Part shown: piece by piece, positions 8,153 to 11,872 of the stretch
How the letters are laid out: every line of letters begins with the position of its first letter
Numbering within the stretch: position 1 is the stretch's first letter
Origin: an uncultured Oscillospiraceae bacterium
Lineage (GTDB): Bacteria > Bacillota_A > Clostridia > Oscillospirales > Oscillospiraceae
Length of the DNA stretch: 11,872 nt
Direction: 5' to 3'
Assembly: GCA_947631215.1 (NCBI GenBank)
Contig: CANRKN010000062.1
Span: forward strand, 1 to 11,872
Notes under the pieces: generated by a model
Told to the model about the DNA's origin: nothing
What the model saw: the letters and a program-made list of their open reading frames with translations, nothing else
Databases searched by the model: none
Translations under genes and position numbers: made by a program

Positions 8153-8168
8153 GGGCAAACAGTTGCCC
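8153..8168. promoter_or_regulatory. Inverted repeat between two divergent promoters (possible shared operator)
   Basis: GGGCAA (8153-8158) and TTGCCC (8163-8168) form a perfect 6-bp inverted repeat with the 4-nt centre ACAG. It abuts the -35 box of the candidate cardiolipin synthase promoter and contains the -35 box of the DUF5655 promoter. A dimeric regulator here could affect both genes. The stem is short, so this is tentative. Confidence 0.35.
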
Positions 8169-8191
8169 GGCCCCAATCGGTAGGGTATAAT
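8163..8191 (+). promoter_or_regulatory. Promoter of the DUF5655-type gene
   Basis: TTGCCC (8163-8168), a 17-nt spacer and a perfect TATAAT (8186-8191) form a sigma-A-type promoter. It lies 22 nt before the chosen ATG at 8214 and overlaps the earlier ATG at 8190, which rules that codon out as the start. Confidence 0.72.
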
Positions 8192-8213
8192 GGTCCAAAA
8201 GGAGGAATGTCCC

Positions 8214-8603
8214 ATGGAGCAGAGGCTGGAGGAGGATATGCTCCGGTTCTTTGGGGAGCACATGGACCTGTATCCGCTGTATGAGGAGCTTTTGCGCCAG
8301 GTGCTCCGGCGGTACCCGGAGACGAGGATCAAGGTGCAGAAGACCCAGATATCCTTTTCCGGGCGGCATATGTTCGCCTGTGTGTCCTTCCTGCGGCCCG
8401 GGCGGAAGGCGGACCTGCCGGCGCGGTACTTCGTGCTGACCCTGGGACTACCTTATCCCCCCACATCGCCCCGTGTGGCCGTGAAAACGGAGCCCTACCC
8501 CGGCCGCTGGACCACCCACATCCCCGTGAGCGCCCCGGAGGACCTGGACGGGGAGCTCCTGGGCTGGGTGGATGAGGCCTATGCCTTCGCGGAGAAAAAA
8601 TGA
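8214..8603 (+). CDS. DUF5655-type conserved protein
   Basis: This 129-residue soluble protein resembles the DUF5655 family, whose biochemical role is not known to me. The family-like core is VQKTQISF (residues 41-48), FACVSFLRP (54-62), the LTLGLPYPPTSPRV stretch (75-88) and EPYPGRWTTHIPVS (93-106), ending with a helix containing WVDEAYAFA. The conserved Lys, Trp and His residues in these segments suggest a binding pocket, but no catalytic motif can be named. AAAGGAGG lies 8 nt before the ATG at 8214. It has its own promoter, is divergent from cardiolipin synthase, and precedes the MATE pump gene, which has a separate promoter. There is no signal peptide or membrane segment, so it is probably cytoplasmic. 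Confidence 0.85.
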   Translation: MEQRLEEDMLRFFGEHMDLYPLYEELLRQVLRRYPETRIKVQKTQISFSGRHMFACVSFLRPGRKADLPARYFVLTLGLPYPPTSPRVAVKTEPYPGRWTTHIPVSAPEDLDGELLGWVDEAYAFAEKK

Positions 8604-8605
8604 GA

Positions 8606-8638
8606 GCCCGCCCGCCCCGCGCCTTGCGCCGGGCGGGC
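8606..8638 (+). other. GC-rich hairpin after the DUF5655 gene, overlapping the next promoter
   Basis: GCCCGCCCG (8606-8614) pairs perfectly with CGGGCGGGC (8630-8638), with possible GCGC pairing inside the loop. It begins two bases after the stop codon. No T-run follows, so it is at best a weak terminator or a 3'-end stabiliser. The -35 box of the MATE promoter lies in its loop. Confidence 0.55.
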
Positions 8639-8652
8639 GGCGGTGATACAAT
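8624..8652 (+). promoter_or_regulatory. Extended -10 promoter of the MATE operon
   Basis: TTGCGC (8624-8629), a 17-nt spacer and TACAAT (8647-8652) form a promoter, and TGA directly before the -10 supplies the extended TGn element. The -35 hexamer is identical to that of the symporter gene. Transcription would start near 8659, about 24 nt before the ATG. Confidence 0.68.
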
Positions 8653-8682
8653 AGAGGCCGTGCGTGTGAGGAGGTGACAGCC

Positions 8683-10056
8683 ATGGAAAAAGTGAAGACC
8701 GGCCGGGAGGAGATGTTCGAGACCATGCCCGTGCCCCGGGCGGTGTGGACCATGGTGCTGCCGGCGGTCATCAGCCAGCTCATCGTGCTCATTTACAACA
8801 TGGCCGACACCTTTTTCATCGGCCGCACCAACGACCCCTGCATGGTGGCGGGGGCGTCCCTCATCCTGCCCCTTTTCAACATCACGGTGGCCCTGGCGGG
8901 CCTGGCCGGGGTGGGGGGCGGCGCGCTCATCTCCCGGCTTTTGGGCCGGCAGCAGCCGGAGGAGGCCAGGCGGGTATACAGCTTCTGCGTGTGGCTGACC
9001 CTGGCCGTTTCGGCGGCGTTTTCGTTGAGCACCCTCGCCTTCATGCGCCCGCTGATGGGCCTTCTGGGCGCGGGGGAGGACACCTACGCCTTCGCAAGCG
9101 GCTACGCCTTTTTCGTCATCGTCTGCGGCGGGGTGCCGACGGTGCTGTCCAACACCCTGGCCACCCTCATCCGGAGCATCGGCGAGTCCGGGAAAGCGGG
9201 CTTCGGCATCACCATGGGCGGGCTCGTGAACATCGCGCTGGACCCCCTATTCATGTTCGTGCTGCTGCCCCGGGGCCATGAGATCATGGGCGCCGGCGCG
9301 GCCACGTGCCTATCCAACTGTATCGCCTGCGGGTATTTTATCATCGTGATAAAGCGTATGAAGGACAGCAAGGTCCTGCGGCTGGGAAAGCCCACGGCGC
9401 TGCCCTCCAGGGAGAGCCTCAGGTCCGTCTTTGCCGTGGGGCTGCCCTCCTCCATCACGTCGCTTTTGTTCGACCTGGATTACATCGTCATCGACCGGCT
9501 CATGTCCGCCTACAGCGATGTGGCCCTGGCGGCGGTGGGCATCGTGCTCAAAGTGGAGCGGCTGCCCCTCAATACCGGCGTGGGCATATGCCTGGGCATG
9601 ACGCCCATCGTGGCCTACAACTTCTCCGCGGGGAACTTCCAGCGTATGAACGCCGTCAAGCGCTATTCCCTGAAGATAGGCCTCATCTGCGCGGCGGTGA
9701 GCATTTTGCTCTACGAGCTCTTCGCCGGCCAGATCATGCGTGTTTTCATCCGGGACGCCCAGACAGTGGCCCTGGGCACGGGTTTCCTGCGGGCGCGGAT
9801 ACTGGCCACGCCGCTGATGTTTTTGAGCTTTTTCCATGTGCACCTGTTCAACGGCTTCGGCGAGGGCGGCCACGCCCTCTTCCTGGGCGTGGTGCGCTGG
9901 CTGGGGCTCAATATCCCCATGCTGTTTCTCCTGAACTGGCTCTTTGGCATGAACGGCGTCGTCTGGGCCCAGGTCACGGCGGACGGGCTCAACGTGCTTT
10001 TGTGCTTCGCCGTCTATCATAGGTATGCCAAAAAGGCGTTTCCCAGGGAGGGGTAG
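8683..10056 (+). CDS. MATE-family efflux transporter
   Basis: This is a 12-helix multidrug and toxic compound extrusion pump that exports cationic drugs, dyes or other toxic compounds in exchange for sodium or protons. Its 457 residues are typical. Family phrases include IYNMADTFFIGR early in the first half, the GGALISRLLGR loop, NIALDPLFMF, and in the second half the GVGICLGMTPIVAYNFSAGN region. The internal duplication expected of MATE proteins is visible as two hydrophobic halves joined by a charged loop around KRMKDSKVL. It looks closest to the MepA/DinF-like clostridial group, but the substrate cannot be told. GAGGAGG lies 8 nt before the ATG at 8683; the GTG at 8674 overlaps that site and is rejected. 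The 70-residue gene follows 3 nt after the stop codon, with its ribosome binding site inside the end of this gene. Confidence 0.95.
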   Translation: MEKVKTGREEMFETMPVPRAVWTMVLPAVISQLIVLIYNMADTFFIGRTNDPCMVAGASLILPLFNITVALAGLAGVGGGALISRLLGRQQPEEARRVYSFCVWLTLAVSAAFSLSTLAFMRPLMGLLGAGEDTYAFASGYAFFVIVCGGVPTVLSNTLATLIRSIGESGKAGFGITMGGLVNIALDPLFMFVLLPRGHEIMGAGAATCLSNCIACGYFIIVIKRMKDSKVLRLGKPTALPSRESLRSVFAVGLPSSITSLLFDLDYIVIDRLMSAYSDVALAAVGIVLKVERLPLNTGVGICLGMTPIVAYNFSAGNFQRMNAVKRYSLKIGLICAAVSILLYELFAGQIMRVFIRDAQTVALGTGFLRARILATPLMFLSFFHVHLFNGFGEGGHALFLGVVRWLGLNIPMLFLLNWLFGMNGVVWAQVTADGLNVLLCFAVYHRYAKKAFPREG

Positions 10057-10059
10057 ACT

Positions 10060-10272
10060 ATGTTCGGAAAGAAGAAGGGGCCCAGGTACGACAGGACCGG
10101 CAAGGAGCCGGTCATCCGCGCCAGCATATGCACCGGCGAGAAGGTGGCCGGGTACCGGGAGACCGCCACGGGCCGCTTCGTGGAGGTCACGCTGATCCGC
10201 TCTGACGCCGACCTGGAGCAGTTTCTGCGGGACTATGGCTTCGACAAGAGCGAGATCAAATACGAGTGGTAA
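10060..10272 (+). CDS. Conserved small protein, function unknown (SICTGE motif)
   Basis: This 70-residue protein belongs to a small family I recall seeing in Clostridia; from memory some members carry the name aspartate dehydrogenase, which such a short protein cannot justify. It has a basic N-terminus (MFGKKKG), a core RASICTGEKVAGY (residues 20-32) and GRFVEVTLI (38-46), and an acidic C-terminal helix. The single Cys24 lies in the most conserved-looking segment. There is no signal peptide or membrane helix. GGGAGGGG lies 6 nt before the ATG and within the last codons of the MATE gene, so the two are co-transcribed and probably translationally coupled. The terminator at 10284-10310 ends the operon. 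A role alongside the pump is possible but unproven. Confidence 0.85.
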   Translation: MFGKKKGPRYDRTGKEPVIRASICTGEKVAGYRETATGRFVEVTLIRSDADLEQFLRDYGFDKSEIKYEW

Positions 10273-10283
10273 AGACGGTACAA

Positions 10284-10310
10284 GGGCCGGCGCGGATGCG
10301 CCGGCTCTTT
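10284..10310 (+). terminator. Terminator of the MATE operon
   Basis: A perfect 8-bp stem (10286-10293 with 10298-10305), extendable outward with G-U pairs, has loop GGAT and is followed by TCTTT. The T-run is short but the stem is very GC-rich, and it lies 11 nt after the stop codon. Confidence 0.8.
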
Positions 10311-10368
10311 GGCGCAGGAGGACAGCAAGATGCGGCCGGCCGGGTCATCGGCATTGTCTCCGGCACAC

Positions 10369-10397
10369 TTGTAACTTCCCCAAAAATAAAGTATACT
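10369..10397 (+). promoter_or_regulatory. Promoter of the DUF2130-type gene
   Basis: TTGTAA (10369-10374), a 17-nt spacer and TATACT (10392-10397) form a sigma-A-type promoter. The -10 lies within the perfect palindrome AAGTATACTT (10389-10398). Transcription would start near 10404, giving a leader of about 56 nt. The 10311-10459 gap holds nothing else I can name. Confidence 0.68.
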
Positions 10398-10459
10398 TGT
10401 CTGAAAGAGCCGGCTTGTTTTTGCGCGTCTGTAAATATACAGAGAGAAAGGATCCAATT

Positions 10460-11689
10460 ATGAAAGAGATCAAATGCCCGAATTGCGGTACGGTTTTTCA
10501 GGTCGATGAATCAGGCTATGCCCAGATCGCGCAGCAGGTACGGGATAAAGAGTTTTCAAGAGAATTGGAACAGCGGGCGTCGGAGCTGGAGAAACAGAAG
10601 GAGAATGATCTTCAGCTGATACGATTGGAGCAGGAAAAAACACATAATGACGCCCTGGCGGGAAAAGACCGTGAATTGACTGAAAAAGACCATCAGATAG
10701 AGCAGCTGAAGAGCCGGTTGAACAGCAGCGACATGGAGAAAAAACTTGCTGTCGCGGAGGCCGTTCGCTCCAAAGATAAAGAGCTGTCTGAAAAAACGGC
10801 TGAAATCATTGCGCTGAAAGGACAACTTACAGGCAAAGACGCCGAGAGAGAGCTGAGTGAGACCGCGCTGAAAAAGCAATATGAAGAACAGCTAAAGCAA
10901 AAAGAGGAACAAATCGAGTATTATAAAGACTTCAAGGCAAGACAGTCGACCAAGATGGTAGGGGAGAGCCTGGAGCAGCACTGTCTGAACCAATTCAATG
11001 CTATCAGGATGACTGCGTTTCCCAACGCTTACTTTGAGAAAGATAACGATGCCAGAACGGGCAGCAAAGGGGACTTCATCTTCCGTGAGAGCGAGGGCGG
11101 GGTAGAGTTTATTTCCATCATGTTTGAAATGAAGAACGAGATGGATGAGACTGCCACCAAGCATAAGAATGAGGACTTCTTCAGAGAACTGGATAAGGAC
11201 AGAAGAGAGAAGAACTGCGAATATGCGGTGCTGGTATCTCTTCTGGAGATCGATAACGAACTTTATAACAATGGGATCGTAGACGTTTCCTATAAATATG
11301 AAAAGATGTATGTGGTCAGGCCGCAGTTTTTTATTCCGATCATAAGCCTTCTTCGCAATGCGGCTATGGGGTCTTTAAAATACAGGCAGGAACTCCAGAT
11401 AGTAAGGAATCAACAAATAGATATATCTCACTTTGAAGAGAATATGGCTGCATTCAAGGAGGGATTTGCCCGCAATTATAGATTGGCAAGCGATAAATTC
11501 CGCAATGCGGTCGATGAAATAGACAAGACGATCGCCCATTTGCAGAAGATCAAGAGCGAATTGCTTTCATCTGAGAACAACCTTCGCTTGGCCAACGACA
11601 AGGCGGAAAACCTGAGCATTAAGCGGCTTACAAAAAACGCGCCGTCGGTCAAGGCTATGTTTGACGGACATGACGGGGCCGGGGAATAA
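10460..11689 (+). CDS. DUF2130-type coiled-coil protein with PD-(D/E)xK nuclease-like residues
   Basis: This 409-residue protein matches what I know of the DUF2130 family. It starts with a zinc-finger-like stub, CPNC (Cys6, Cys9), unpaired with any second visible Cys pair. A long charged region rich in Glu, Lys and Gln (about 25-160) looks like a continuous coiled coil. The conserved domain (about 160-320) contains MVGESLEQ, SKGDFIF (Asp205) and MFEMKNE (Glu223, Lys225). Acid, then Asp, then E-x-K spaced across two strands is the PD-(D/E)xK nuclease pattern, which I believe has been proposed for this family. A second helical segment ends the protein. AAAGGA lies 7 nt before the ATG at 10460. 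Its DNA is visibly AT-richer (24 of 60 G+C in one line counted) with more AAA, GAA and ATA codons than its neighbours, suggesting transfer. DNA binding or cleavage is inference. Confidence 0.88.
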   Translation: MKEIKCPNCGTVFQVDESGYAQIAQQVRDKEFSRELEQRASELEKQKENDLQLIRLEQEKTHNDALAGKDRELTEKDHQIEQLKSRLNSSDMEKKLAVAEAVRSKDKELSEKTAEIIALKGQLTGKDAERELSETALKKQYEEQLKQKEEQIEYYKDFKARQSTKMVGESLEQHCLNQFNAIRMTAFPNAYFEKDNDARTGSKGDFIFRESEGGVEFISIMFEMKNEMDETATKHKNEDFFRELDKDRREKNCEYAVLVSLLEIDNELYNNGIVDVSYKYEKMYVVRPQFFIPIISLLRNAAMGSLKYRQELQIVRNQQIDISHFEENMAAFKEGFARNYRLASDKFRNAVDEIDKTIAHLQKIKSELLSSENNLRLANDKAENLSIKRLTKNAPSVKAMFDGHDGAGE

Positions 11690-11872
11690 AGGGAACGGCT
11701 GAAGGATGTCACCAAAGCGGTCCCCGGTGCGGTTCATCTTCTCCCATTCCGCACTGCGGGAAGGGTAAAAAATGAAAAACCACCCTGCCGCGTTGGCTGC
11801 AGAAGTCAAGGGAAAGTAGACAAGAGGAAGCAACCAAAGGATCAAAAGCCCAGTTCAGCCTTATACTGAACT
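11690..11872. other. Gene-poor end of window, possible remnant sequence
   Basis: No gene of normal size is found in these 183 bases and no clear terminator follows the DUF2130 gene. A 15-codon frame (11772-11819, starting MKNHPAALAAEV) has a purine-rich stretch, GGGAAGGG, before its ATG, but it is too short to call. It could be the tail of a decayed mobile-element gene, a guess based on general appearance only. Confidence 0.35.
11852..11872. repeat. Hairpin at the window edge
   Basis: AGTTCAG (11852-11858) and CTGAACT (11866-11872) form a perfect 7-bp stem with a 7-nt loop, ending exactly at the last base. On the minus strand it is followed by GGGCTTTTG, a weak terminator-like tail. Any plus-strand T-run would lie outside the window. 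Confidence 0.5.

Noticed and set aside
8190..8192. Upstream ATG as start of the DUF5655 gene
   Set aside because: It overlaps the -10 box TATAAT and precedes the ribosome binding site at 8198-8205, which fits the ATG at 8214.
10389..10398. Shared operator between the DUF2130 and alanine dehydrogenase promoters
   Set aside because: Both contain GTATACTT, but this is mostly the common -10 box TATACT; the right arms differ.
10266..10463. 65-codon frame between the MATE operon and the DUF2130 gene
   Set aside because: It runs through the terminator at 10284-10310 and the promoter at 10369-10397, and has no ribosome binding site.

Overview
The window looks like chromosomal DNA of a high-GC Gram-positive anaerobe of the Clostridia, most plausibly an Oscillospirales/Ruminococcaceae-type gut bacterium. 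This is inferred from GC-rich coding sequence (about 62% in one 60-base line I counted inside the MATE gene), strong AGGAGG-type ribosome binding sites, sigma-A-like promoters, short intergenic gaps closed by rho-independent terminators, and protein families typical of that group. No database was searched. There are no rRNA, tRNA, CRISPR or complete mobile elements.

Layout. 2-1153: 3' part of a MalK/UgpC-type ABC transporter ATPase with two unusual inserts. 1215-2609 (minus): sodium:alanine/glycine symporter (AGCS family), converging on the ATPase gene at a shared bidirectional terminator. 2818-4847: an OmpR/PhoB-type response regulator and a membrane histidine kinase overlapping by 4 nt, divergent from the symporter. 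4993-6114: alanine dehydrogenase with its own promoter, a dyad over the -10 box and a terminator. 6307-6516: a 69-residue peptide with a double-glycine-type leader and four cysteines. 6587-8104 (minus): cardiolipin synthase/phospholipase D. 8214-8603: DUF5655-type protein, divergent from cardiolipin synthase. 8683-10272: MATE efflux pump plus a 70-residue conserved small protein, apparently one operon. 10460-11689: a DUF2130-type coiled-coil protein with PD-(D/E)xK-like nuclease residues, in clearly AT-richer DNA. 11690-11872: no gene of any size, one hairpin at the window edge.

How the genes may work together. The symporter imports alanine with sodium and alanine dehydrogenase deaminates it to pyruvate and ammonia with NADH formation (or runs in reverse). 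They flank a two-component system, so an alanine uptake/use neighbourhood is plausible, though its control by that system is inference. The two-component promoter carries an 11-bp-period direct repeat of the kind bound by OmpR/PhoB regulators, suggesting autoregulation. The remaining genes look independent: membrane lipid synthesis, drug/toxin efflux, and a possibly acquired nuclease-like gene.

Most worth following are the small cysteine-rich double-glycine peptide (possible secreted peptide or RiPP precursor without a visible exporter or maturase), the nuclease-like DUF2130 gene in atypical DNA, and several promoter dyads that look like operators. I see no convincing complete new multi-gene system.
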